Made by a program: the position numbers and the translations under genes. From an uncultured Prevotellaceae bacterium (GTDB lineage: Bacteria > Bacteroidota > Bacteroidia > Bacteroidales > Bacteroidaceae), in the NCBI GenBank assembly GCA_937898415.1, contig CALDLA010000085.1, forward strand, positions 1 through 23,183: a DNA stretch of 23,183 nt. Reading direction: 5' to 3'. Positions 1 to 8,634 of this stretch are shown piece by piece. Each line of letters opens with the position of its first letter. Position 1 is the stretch's first letter. The notes beneath the pieces were generated by a model. It had not been told where the DNA came from and searched no databases. It saw only the letters and a list, made by a program, of their open reading frames with translations.

Positions 1-587
1 TGTTTGTGACGGGTATGAATATAACAGAACTGGAAGCTGCGGGGTATGATGCGGAGCAACGAGATGCGACCATCATTCCATTGTATCGCTACGAAGATGT
101 GGAATTCGAGCCACTGATGGCAGCGGAAGATATCTTTATCAATGGCAGTATACCAGTTGACCTTCCTAAAACAAAGAAAGAAGAGCTGACCAATGGAAAG
201 TTGGATTTGATACTGATGTACGCCATTGGTAGCGGTGCCCGCCAGAAAACCGAGTCTGCAGGAAAAATAGCATTAGGCATTAAGGAAAGTCTATTAAAGG
301 ATGAACAATTGGCAGCTTATAAGAGCCTGAAATATCTACTGTTCCACTACTGGAAGAACCCACAAGCTTATGCTTTGAGCAGAGAACCTGTGCTGGTTGA
401 CAGAGAGGCTGTCTCATCTCACTATCTTTTGAGAATGGAAAAGGATGCTGTCAAGTTCTTGCTTTTAGATTACAATCCCATGCAACCAGCAGATTTGGGG
501 AATGTCAATATTTTGAAGACGCAAAGAAGAGGTAATATCAGATATCTCCCATTTGTGACAACCTTAGATAGCATTATTGATGAATAG
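1..587 (+). CDS. C-terminal part of an unrecognised protein (5' end outside window)
   Basis: The open frame runs into the left edge of the window without a stop, and no ribosome site precedes the GTG at 6 or ATG at 15, so I read it as the last ~195 residues of a longer protein. I do not recognise the family. The visible part is soluble and mixed alpha/beta, with a Lys/Glu-rich stretch near residues 55-65, a helical middle, and an aromatic patch around residues 107-118. There is no membrane segment or Cys/His cluster. Its stop (585-587) overlaps the ATG of the AbiH-like gene at 580 by 8 bp, so it is probably part of the same operon and defence system. A nuclease or ATPase subunit is a possibility from context only. 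Confidence is high for coding, nil for function. Confidence 0.75.
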   Translation, partial: FVTGMNITELEAAGYDAEQRDATIIPLYRYEDVEFEPLMAAEDIFINGSIPVDLPKTKKEELTNGKLDLILMYAIGSGARQKTESAGKIALGIKESLLKDEQLAAYKSLKYLLFHYWKNPQAYALSREPVLVDREAVSSHYLLRMEKDAVKFLLLDYNPMQPADLGNVNILKTQRRGNIRYLPFVTTLDSIIDE

Positions 588-1809
588 AATAGTACTCATT
601 GGAAACGGATTTGACCTCGCTCATGGTCTCAAAACTAGCTATGCAGACTTCATAGATTGGTATTGGGAACAACGGATAAAAGGTTTTGAAATAGAGCATT
701 CTAACATATCTTCGGATGTTCTATGCTCATTCAATAATCTAAAAAAAGAAACTTGGAGTGGATTTTATTTGTATAAAGTGAAACGATTATTACCAAACAT
801 TTCGCTTAAAGAAGTTATTAATGACATCTTTGATAATCACCAATTATATAATATAACAGCTGCAACATTTTTCGCAAATATTCTAAATTGCATAAAAACA
901 AATAACTGGGTTGATATAGAAAACGAATATTATCAGCTATTAACGGAATATGCGTTAGGAGAAGATGATAATGATGAAAATATAGATGAATTAAATATTC
1001 AGCTTCGCTTTCTTCAAAACAATCTCGTTACTTACCTAAACGATATCATAATAAGTGACGGTTTGTTAAAATCAGATATAAGGCAAAAAATATACGAACC
1101 CTTTAAACAAATTGACATTTCTATTGAGGGACAAAACTTTCTTAGGGAACATGTAAATACAGGCCTCAAATATAAGGAAAGAGAACTGGATGTGAAATTA
1201 TACCAGTATGGCAACAGTTGCTATTCAAGTGCGTATGTAAATAATTATCGAGAAAACACCTCTTGTGAGTATATAAAAGACTGGAGCAATGTACCTGCAG
1301 AACTTTTATTGCCCAATCAAATTATGCTATTGAATTTTAACTATACTCACACCGCGAATTTGTATTGCAAGGATGGGGATATTTTTACAATCAACCAAAT
1401 ACATGGTAATGTTGAAGACCCAGAAAAAGTTATATTTGGTTATGGCGATGAGTTGGATGAGGATTACAAAGAAATCTTGAAACTTAATGATAGTAGATTG
1501 TTGACCAACATCAAATCTATTAAATATCTTGAAACCGATAATTATCGCAAGATGCTTTCATTTATAGAATCTGAACCATATCAAATTCTTATCATGGGAC
1601 ATTCTTGTGGAAAATCCGATCGCACTTTGCTTAATACCCTATTTGAGCATAAGAATTGTGCTTCGATAAAACCATACTATTATGTTAGGGATGATGGGAG
1701 TGATAACTACATGGAATTAGTGCAAAACATTCATCGGAGTTTCACAGATATGAAGCTGATGAGAGACCGAGTTGTAAATAAATTGTATTGCGAGCCACTG
1801 ACAAGATAA
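580..1809 (+). CDS. AbiH-family abortive infection protein
   Basis: A 409-aa protein of the AbiH family (Pfam: bacteriophage abortive infection AbiH). The family hallmark is at the extreme N-terminus: a hydrophobic strand followed by IGNGFDLAHG (residues 7-16), then a TSYADF segment. Further family-type motifs are LNFNYTHT in the second half, an IHG motif followed by VIFGYGDE, and near the end IMGHSCGKSD. The first AbiH was found on a lactococcal plasmid as a phage-resistance gene; its biochemical activity is not settled as far as I know. I chose ATG 580, because a TTG three bases upstream would add only one residue and the ATG overlaps the upstream stop by 8 bp. The AIPR gene follows after 13 bp. 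The gene is very AT-rich. It lacks a signal peptide and TM segments, so it should be cytosolic. Confidence 0.9.
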   Translation: MNRIVLIGNGFDLAHGLKTSYADFIDWYWEQRIKGFEIEHSNISSDVLCSFNNLKKETWSGFYLYKVKRLLPNISLKEVINDIFDNHQLYNITAATFFANILNCIKTNNWVDIENEYYQLLTEYALGEDDNDENIDELNIQLRFLQNNLVTYLNDIIISDGLLKSDIRQKIYEPFKQIDISIEGQNFLREHVNTGLKYKERELDVKLYQYGNSCYSSAYVNNYRENTSCEYIKDWSNVPAELLLPNQIMLLNFNYTHTANLYCKDGDIFTINQIHGNVEDPEKVIFGYGDELDEDYKEILKLNDSRLLTNIKSIKYLETDNYRKMLSFIESEPYQILIMGHSCGKSDRTLLNTLFEHKNCASIKPYYYVRDDGSDNYMELVQNIHRSFTDMKLMRDRVVNKLYCEPLTR

Positions 1810-1822
1810 AAGAATTTGGTGT

Positions 1823-3691
1823 ATGAACGAAGAATTAATGAGCTTTGCACTTTCACTATTGGAAGATACTCAATTCAAGATGGACGAGTATCAGACTCCA
1901 GAAATGGCATTCACTGCAGTGACATTAGATAAGATAGTTGAGTTGCTTGAATGCACCGACCCAATTATAGATCACTGCATATTGACAAAACCCGATGGTC
2001 TTATTCTTGGGGAAATTCATGCCTATGCAGAAAGCGTCAATGGGGATGTATTATATCTGTTCTACACAGACTACAATCCGCTTCCTGAAGTAAAAACCAA
2101 GAGCAATGTTGAATGTCAGCCACTGATAAATCGACCTCAAGGCTTTTACGACCAAGCAATCCGCTATGCACAAAGTGATGTGGATTCTTCTTCTGCTGAA
2201 TACAGAGCATTGAAGCACATATACGACAATGTACAGAAATTCAATTCAGTAAATATCGTAATTCTCTCAAACTATATTATCAACAACCTGACTGTAAAAA
2301 GGGTAAGGGTGAGTAAACCGCTTATTCTTGACACTTGGGATTTGAAGAAGCTGCATGCCTATTGTCATTCCGGCTCTGAACGCGTTGGTATAGACCTTGA
2401 CTTTGATAATGATTACGACAACCTGAGACTGCCTTACTGGGAGGTGAATACAGAAGGATGTGAACACGCATGCATCTCTACTGTATTCTCAGCGACTTTG
2501 CTATATAAGTTATTTGAGAAATATGATTCAGGCATGTTTTATGGGAACCTTCGTAATTTCTTAGGAATAAAGGGAAAGGGCACTAACTTTGGGATGCTCG
2601 CAACATTAAAGGAGGAAAAGACAAATTTTCTTGCCTATAATAATGGCATAACAGCTGTAGCAAGAAGTATCGAAACGCAGCAACTTGATAAAAACGCCAT
2701 CCTTACCAACGGTAAAACGGAAGCAGAATCTTTCTTTTCTGTTGGACTCATCAGTCGTATCATAGATTTTAGAGTTGTAGATGGAATGCAAACAATTGCA
2801 ACAATCTATGAATCAAAAAGAAGAGACCGTGAAGTGAATTTAGAGGGTGCTTTCGTTACCGTGAAGATTATAGTGTCTTCAAACAATAACAGTAAGATTG
2901 TTAGAAACATTGCCATAAGTTCTAATAGCCAAAATAAAGTTAGACCGCTAGAATTACTTAACGCATCTCAGTTTTGTATTGAGTTAGAATCCTTGTCAAG
3001 AAGCATTATGATTCCAAATGACAAACATGAACCATTATATTGGTTTTATGAACGCATTAGAGATGAACATAAAATAGAGATGAGGAAATGTAAAACTAGG
3101 ATGGAAAGAGAATATTTTGATTCGATCTATCCTTCGGATAAGAAATTCAATATCGAAACATTGGCAAAAATATGGATAAGTTGGGGTCAAGAACCAGAAA
3201 AGGCTACCAAGGGTTCTTTTACCAATTGCACGTATTATCTGAATCAATTAGAAGAAAGGCATTTCTTTCCTGATGAGGAATACTACAAAAAATCAATAGC
3301 GTTGATTATCATATATAAGTATATGCTGTCAAGGCCTGACACAAAAAAGTATGGTATCCGTAGAAGTCCAGTCACAATATACGCAATGGCCTATCTTAAT
3401 TATATAACGAATGGGTATCTTGATTTGAACAGCATTTGGAAGCGGCAATACTTGTCAGATGCTCTGCAGTCATTTATTGACAGACTCTGTGATGTTATCA
3501 ATGAGAAAATGTGTTCCGATATAAAGTCTATGCGTATTAGCACATGGTCCTATGCAAGGAAGCATGAGACCTACGATTTATTCAAATCAGTTGATTTTGG
3601 TCTTGACATTTGTAGCATAAGCGGCGACTTAATAATAGGAACCCAATGGAGTGAAGAAAGTAGAAGGGGTATTAACATCATTAATATTTGA
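1823..3691 (+). CDS. AIPR-family protein, copy 1 (diverged core motif)
   Basis: A 622-aa AIPR-family protein (abortive infection phage resistance). Residues 1-190 form an N-terminal domain nearly identical to that of the next gene, with a LYLFYTDYN strand that looks like a remnant of a restriction-endonuclease-like core. The AIPR core follows: NLRNFLG near residues 239-245, LAYNNGIT ending at residue 277, and the motif that is normally N-G-G-Q-T appearing as D320-G-M-Q-T324. The rest is helical, ending in a divergent tail. The loss of the Asn-Gly-Gly motif, which the sister copy keeps, suggests this copy has lost or changed whatever that site does. The gene starts at ATG 1823, 13 bp after AbiH, and stops 4 bp before its paralogue. 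Family assignment is strong; biochemical role is unknown. Confidence 0.88.
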   Translation: MNEELMSFALSLLEDTQFKMDEYQTPEMAFTAVTLDKIVELLECTDPIIDHCILTKPDGLILGEIHAYAESVNGDVLYLFYTDYNPLPEVKTKSNVECQPLINRPQGFYDQAIRYAQSDVDSSSAEYRALKHIYDNVQKFNSVNIVILSNYIINNLTVKRVRVSKPLILDTWDLKKLHAYCHSGSERVGIDLDFDNDYDNLRLPYWEVNTEGCEHACISTVFSATLLYKLFEKYDSGMFYGNLRNFLGIKGKGTNFGMLATLKEEKTNFLAYNNGITAVARSIETQQLDKNAILTNGKTEAESFFSVGLISRIIDFRVVDGMQTIATIYESKRRDREVNLEGAFVTVKIIVSSNNNSKIVRNIAISSNSQNKVRPLELLNASQFCIELESLSRSIMIPNDKHEPLYWFYERIRDEHKIEMRKCKTRMEREYFDSIYPSDKKFNIETLAKIWISWGQEPEKATKGSFTNCTYYLNQLEERHFFPDEEYYKKSIALIIIYKYMLSRPDTKKYGIRRSPVTIYAMAYLNYITNGYLDLNSIWKRQYLSDALQSFIDRLCDVINEKMCSDIKSMRISTWSYARKHETYDLFKSVDFGLDICSISGDLIIGTQWSEESRRGINIINI

Positions 3692-3695
3692 AAAG

Positions 3696-5555
3696 ATGAA
3701 CGAAGAATTAATGAGCTTTGTAGTTTCACTACTGGAAGATACTCAATTCAAGATGGATGAGTATCAGACACCAGAAATGGCATTTACAGCAGTGGCATTA
3801 GATAAGATAGTGGAGTTGCTTGATTGTACTGACCCAGTTATAGAACATTGCAAGCTAACCAAATCCAACGGTGACACCACGGGTGAGATTCACGCTTACG
3901 CAGAAAGCGTCAATGGAGAGGTGCTATACCTTTTCTACACAGACTACAATCCACTTCCTGAAGTAAAGACCAAGAGCAATACAGAATGCCAGCCACTGAT
4001 AAATCGTCCACAGGGCTTTTACAATCAGGCAGTAAGGTGTGCTTATACTGATGTGGATTCATCTTCTTCAGAATACCGGGCTTTGAAATATATCTACGAC
4101 AACGTACAGAAGTTTAATTCTGTAAACATCGTTGTTCTCTCAAACTATATCATCAACAACCTGACTGTAAAAAAGGTCACGGTGGTAAAGCCACTATTCC
4201 ATGACACTTGGGATTTAAAGAAACTATATGCTAACACTCACTCAATGAGCGACCACATGGCTATAGACATTGACTTTAACTCTGACGACTATAAAAGGTA
4301 TAAAATCCCATTTATACAGATGGAGTCCAGTCAATATGGCTATAAATGTATTCAGGCAATGTTCCCCGCAAAACTGTTATTTCAGCTATATGAGCGTTAC
4401 AACACAAATCTACTGTATAACAATGTCCGTTATTTCTTGGGCTTAAAGGGAGCAAAAGACAAGAAACCCAATGTGGCCATGCTCGATACCTTGCGCAAGA
4501 AGAATGAAATGTTCCTGGCATACAACAATGGAATTACAGCCCTCGCAAAAGGAATCGACTCGTTTGAAAATACTGAAAGAACTGATGTGACAGACCCAGA
4601 TAGCAATTCTTCATCTCAGTATATCTCAATGGGCATCCTAAAAAAAATCTCTGATTTCCGTATTATCAACGGAGGACAGACTACTGCTGTTATCTTCAAT
4701 GCTAAGAACTACAGCAACAACACGACAGACCCTGACAAGAAGGTGAATTTGCTTGGCGTATATGTGCAGTTGAAGCTTATTGTCAGTGACGAAATAGAGA
4801 AAATATCAGGTGACATAGCTCTATCGTCCAATTTCCAAAATAAGGTTCAGTATTCTGACTTTACTGTCAGTAATGAGTTTAATACCAAGTTTGAGCAATT
4901 GTCTCGCGGTATTCTAATACCCAATGCAAACAATGAACCTACTCATTGGTTCTATGAGCGACTAAAAGGACAATACGACGAAGAATGTAAAAAGAGAAGG
5001 ACAAAACAAGATAAGGAATACTTTGAGTTCTGCTTCCCCAAGAAAAAGAAGTTCTCCAAGGAAGATGTTGCAAGAATCTGGTCTAACTGGAACCAACTAC
5101 CATACGATGCCGTTAAGGGAGCAACAACCATGTATGCAGCCTTTATGAAGTCTATCGTGGAAAGAGGGTTCATCCCGGATGAAGATTACTATAAAAAGAC
5201 GATAGCACTGCTGATTATATACAAGTATCTGCTATCAAGACCTGATAACAAGCAATACGCAAATGGTAAGGCCAGTGTGATAGCATACGCTATGGCTATC
5301 ATGTCATCTCGGACATTTGGCAGGTTTGACTTGTTGAAAGTGTGGAAGAAGCAAGATCTTTCTGATAACACAAAGATTTATCTTAATTCTATCTGTGATA
5401 AGATTTACGCTTTATTCCAAAGGAGGGTGGCAGACCTAAATACAACATTGTTATCTTATGGTAAAACCAAGCCTGCTTATGATTTTATTATGAGCCAATC
5501 GCTTGACGTTGACCATCATTTGTTGGACGATGATTTAATCCGTTATGAAGACTGA
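3696..5555 (+). CDS. AIPR-family protein, copy 2 (canonical motifs)
   Basis: A 619-aa paralogue of the preceding gene. The first ~190 residues are almost the same as in copy 1, and the first ~60 bases of the two genes differ at only a few positions. The AIPR core is canonical: NVRYFLG, LAYNNGIT (N277-N-G-I-T281), and FRIINGGQT with N325-G-G-Q-T329. ATG 3696 is chosen because it matches the start of copy 1 exactly; the frame stays open upstream to a GTG at 3651, but that would overlap the end of copy 1. The downstream helicase ATG (5545) overlaps this gene's end by 11 bp. AIPR proteins occur beside nucleases, Z1 ATPases and methyltransferases in defence islands, but here the partners are AbiH and a RecQ-like helicase. 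Probably the functional AIPR subunit of the operon. Confidence 0.9.
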   Translation: MNEELMSFVVSLLEDTQFKMDEYQTPEMAFTAVALDKIVELLDCTDPVIEHCKLTKSNGDTTGEIHAYAESVNGEVLYLFYTDYNPLPEVKTKSNTECQPLINRPQGFYNQAVRCAYTDVDSSSSEYRALKYIYDNVQKFNSVNIVVLSNYIINNLTVKKVTVVKPLFHDTWDLKKLYANTHSMSDHMAIDIDFNSDDYKRYKIPFIQMESSQYGYKCIQAMFPAKLLFQLYERYNTNLLYNNVRYFLGLKGAKDKKPNVAMLDTLRKKNEMFLAYNNGITALAKGIDSFENTERTDVTDPDSNSSSQYISMGILKKISDFRIINGGQTTAVIFNAKNYSNNTTDPDKKVNLLGVYVQLKLIVSDEIEKISGDIALSSNFQNKVQYSDFTVSNEFNTKFEQLSRGILIPNANNEPTHWFYERLKGQYDEECKKRRTKQDKEYFEFCFPKKKKFSKEDVARIWSNWNQLPYDAVKGATTMYAAFMKSIVERGFIPDEDYYKKTIALLIIYKYLLSRPDNKQYANGKASVIAYAMAIMSSRTFGRFDLLKVWKKQDLSDNTKIYLNSICDKIYALFQRRVADLNTTLLSYGKTKPAYDFIMSQSLDVDHHLLDDDLIRYED

Positions 5556-8500
5556 TTTTATAAGAAATAAGATTCACAGCGATTGTCACGACTATGATAT
5601 TGTCGTACTGAAAGGGTTTTCTCCAAGCCTTATAGAAGGTCTTGGAAACGAGTTTCCGTTGCTCGATGATTATATCATAGAGAAAGGTAAGATAATTCTT
5701 GAAAACATCAATGAGAACAGGTTGATGTTTTCAATTCTATCATCTGGCAGTTCAAAACTGTCTATTTGTACGATAGAATCATTCGTAAAGCTGTGTACAC
5801 AAATTACAGGATTGGGAGTTCTTCAAAAGAAGATATGTGTACTGGAAAACAATATGCTTGAACTATATCCCAATCCGACAAACACAGACATTCCAGACTT
5901 TGATAGTGCTGACTTTGAGGACACAGAGTGTGAGACCTCTTTGTATAGCGCTTTTTATTCTTTCTGTATAAATGAAGATGGCGTTCAACGAGTTCAGTAC
6001 ATAGACAATTATTCAGATTCGAACTCGTGTGTTGATGTGAAGGAACTTATATCGCCTGAACCATTCAAGCCAGAAAGTTTGATTAGTGATAGCCATGACG
6101 TTCAGATACTATCCACAAAAGACGGATCTTTGTACCGAGTCCTGGAGTCGCTATATTCCTCAATGAGCATAAGCAATACGGAATTTGCTGTAGAAGCAGA
6201 GGAAATAGAGGAAACAGGTGTTCGGGTTTTTGTGGAAGCCTCGAAGTTATTCGGTTGCCCGATTCATCTTCACAAACTATCTCGAAATATAAGTGTTGAG
6301 CCAAGGCAGGAATTATACGACCTTTTAAAATCTGTTTGGGGATATGAATCCTTCAGAAAGCTGAAGATGTACAATGACCTCAGTATCAATCACGACATTG
6401 TTGAAATATCCCAAGGTTCAATTATTGAAACTGTTGTCCAGCAGGCAGAACATGCATATCGCGGTGAGAAAAATAAGGTTGGAAACGTACTGCTTACATC
6501 GCCTACAGGTGCAGGTAAGAGTCTTTTGTTTCAGCTGGCAGCCATCTATCTGGCTGAAAAATACGGGCTGTTGACGATTGTTGTATCTCCATTGGTTGCC
6601 CTAATGAATGACCAAGTGGAGGGCTTGACGGGATATGATGCTGTCGCCACTTTGAATAGTAATATAACGGCAGCTGCAAAGGATTCTATTTTAGAGGGTG
6701 TAAGGAATGGAAAAGTCAACCTCCTTTATTTGTCGCCCGAACTCTTGCTGTCATACACTATAAAGTCTTTTATTGGTGAACGCAAATTGGGTTTGTTGGT
6801 TGTAGATGAAGCTCACACAGTGACAACATGGGGACGTGATTTCCGTGTGGACTATTGGTTCCTTGGAGATTACCTTCGCAAAACAAGGCGAATACTCAAT
6901 TACCCATTCCCAATTTTTGCCCTTACCGCTACTGCAGTATGGGATCCTTCTGGTAAAAATGATATGATATTTGATACGATTAGGTCACTCAATATGGATC
7001 CCTGTATCAAATTTGTCGGAGTCGTTAGGAGAACAAATATTGTTTTTGAGATTGAACAATCGAATATTCAAGCCAGTTACGAAGATAAACGTAGGAAGTT
7101 GACCATCCAGAGAATTAGAGAAGCTTTGGCTGCTAAACGAAAAACTATTGTTTACTTCCCATTCCGTAGAACTGTCGATGCTATATATCTGAGTGATTAT
7201 ATAGCAGACATCAAAGACAAGGTGACACGTTATCATGCCCAACTCTTTGCCAATGAGAAAGAAGTAAACGCAGAAGCATTCAGGACAGGTACCAGCCCCA
7301 TTATGTGTGCTACAAAAGCTTTTGGTATGGGTATTGACGTTTCCGACATTTCAGAAGTGTATCACCATGCTCCTACAGGCTGTTTGTCAGACTATGTGCA
7401 AGAAATAGGCCGTTTAGCGAGAGATCCCAAGATAACAGGTATTGCAAAGATAGATTTCTCTCCTAATGATTTCAGATATATCCGCCAGCTCCACGGACTG
7501 TCGGCAATCAAACCCTATCAGCTTATGCAGGTATTGAAAAAGCTGATGGCCTTGTATAGAATTAATGGGGAAAAGAGAAACATGCTGATTTCAGCATCGG
7601 ACTTTAGTTACATATTTCCTTTGTCTGCTCCTGATGAGATAGACCAGAACCTCAAGAGTTGTTTGCTCCTTATCAGTAATGATTTGCTGAACAAACTGAG
7701 ATTCCATTCTCTGATAGTCAGGCCAAAGAGTTTGTTCAGCAAATGCTTTGTGGAGGTGCCGGAAAGCGAGACCAAGTCTTTTTATCGGTTATACCACGAC
7801 TATCTTCGACATATCACTGACAACGTTTATATTCTTGATGCAGACAAATTCTGGATAGAGAAATACAGCAATGTCAGTTTTCCGATGTTTAAGTCGAAGT
7901 TGGCAACTGGTAAAATCTTCAAAAACTTTCACGTTGAACTGAAGAATAAGGTCACTTTAAGTCTTCATAATACAGTTCCACATGTGCTTGCTGATGTCGA
8001 GCAGTTCTTTAATGAGGCGCATCGCATGCTCAATGATATGAAAATAACAGGTCATCGTATGAGCATAGAAAAGATGAAAGGTTTGCTTCCTTCTACTTAT
8101 GATGCACTTAAGAAAGAGCAATTCGTTGAGACTTTCAGACTGTTGTACGCGACCAATCATGGACTTGGAGGCGACACCTCTGCATATTGCAGTGTTTACA
8201 AGACATCTGACGGGACAGAGTCTTTCCAGTTAATACAAAGTGGCTATGAGAACACCAGCCACTTGTATCGCTCTGCATATAAATCGGCAGTGACTTCAAA
8301 AGAGATATGTGTATATTGTGACACCAAGGATCCTATAGTAAAGATTAGTGAGTTCCTGAACAGTTTGGGATATGCCGACTATGCACGTCAAGGTGGTGAC
8401 TTGCCTGCCATTTTTATTCGTATAAACAACCCCTACTTCCTGAATGCTTTGATTAAAAGCGGTAAGTATCGGAATGACATATTGGAAAGTATTTACGAGA

Positions 8501-8634
8501 AGTATCGATACTCAGAGAGAATATTTACCTACTTCTTTACGACAAAAATGACAAATGAACAGCGGTGGGACTTCATTGAAGCCTATTTCTTGGGCGAGTC
8601 TGAAGAGAAACTATTGAATTTTGTTCCGGCATGA
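5545..8634 (+). CDS. RecQ-like SF2 helicase with long N- and C-terminal extensions
   Basis: A 1029-aa protein whose centre is a DEAH superfamily-2 helicase of the RecQ type. Visible motifs are Walker A SPTGAGKS (residues 319-326), DEAH (421-424), motif III LTATA (460-464), the motif V region ATKAFGMGID, and motif VI QEIGRLARD (619-627), where canonical RecQ has QE..GRAGRD. The first ~290 residues and the last ~390 resemble no domain I can name. No zinc cluster of the RecQ C-terminal type is obvious directly after motif VI, so this is RecQ-like, not RecQ. It should unwind or translocate on DNA using ATP; such enzymes are common motors in defence systems. The start overlaps the AIPR gene by 11 bp, and the stop overlaps the next ATG in an ATGA arrangement, implying translational coupling on both sides. 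Confidence 0.9.
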   Translation: MKTDFIRNKIHSDCHDYDIVVLKGFSPSLIEGLGNEFPLLDDYIIEKGKIILENINENRLMFSILSSGSSKLSICTIESFVKLCTQITGLGVLQKKICVLENNMLELYPNPTNTDIPDFDSADFEDTECETSLYSAFYSFCINEDGVQRVQYIDNYSDSNSCVDVKELISPEPFKPESLISDSHDVQILSTKDGSLYRVLESLYSSMSISNTEFAVEAEEIEETGVRVFVEASKLFGCPIHLHKLSRNISVEPRQELYDLLKSVWGYESFRKLKMYNDLSINHDIVEISQGSIIETVVQQAEHAYRGEKNKVGNVLLTSPTGAGKSLLFQLAAIYLAEKYGLLTIVVSPLVALMNDQVEGLTGYDAVATLNSNITAAAKDSILEGVRNGKVNLLYLSPELLLSYTIKSFIGERKLGLLVVDEAHTVTTWGRDFRVDYWFLGDYLRKTRRILNYPFPIFALTATAVWDPSGKNDMIFDTIRSLNMDPCIKFVGVVRRTNIVFEIEQSNIQASYEDKRRKLTIQRIREALAAKRKTIVYFPFRRTVDAIYLSDYIADIKDKVTRYHAQLFANEKEVNAEAFRTGTSPIMCATKAFGMGIDVSDISEVYHHAPTGCLSDYVQEIGRLARDPKITGIAKIDFSPNDFRYIRQLHGLSAIKPYQLMQVLKKLMALYRINGEKRNMLISASDFSYIFPLSAPDEIDQNLKSCLLLISNDLLNKLRFHSLIVRPKSLFSKCFVEVPESETKSFYRLYHDYLRHITDNVYILDADKFWIEKYSNVSFPMFKSKLATGKIFKNFHVELKNKVTLSLHNTVPHVLADVEQFFNEAHRMLNDMKITGHRMSIEKMKGLLPSTYDALKKEQFVETFRLLYATNHGLGGDTSAYCSVYKTSDGTESFQLIQSGYENTSHLYRSAYKSAVTSKEICVYCDTKDPIVKISEFLNSLGYADYARQGGDLPAIFIRINNPYFLNALIKSGKYRNDILESIYEKYRYSERIFTYFFTTKMTNEQRWDFIEAYFLGESEEKLLNFVPA

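Noticed and set aside
3651..3695. Upstream GTG start extending AIPR copy 2 by 15 residues
   Set aside because: The extension overlaps copy 1, and the ATG at 3696 matches the paralogue start exactly.
5545..8634. Bona fide RecQ
   Set aside because: Motif VI differs, the RecQ zinc domain is not evident, and the flanking domains are far longer than in RecQ.
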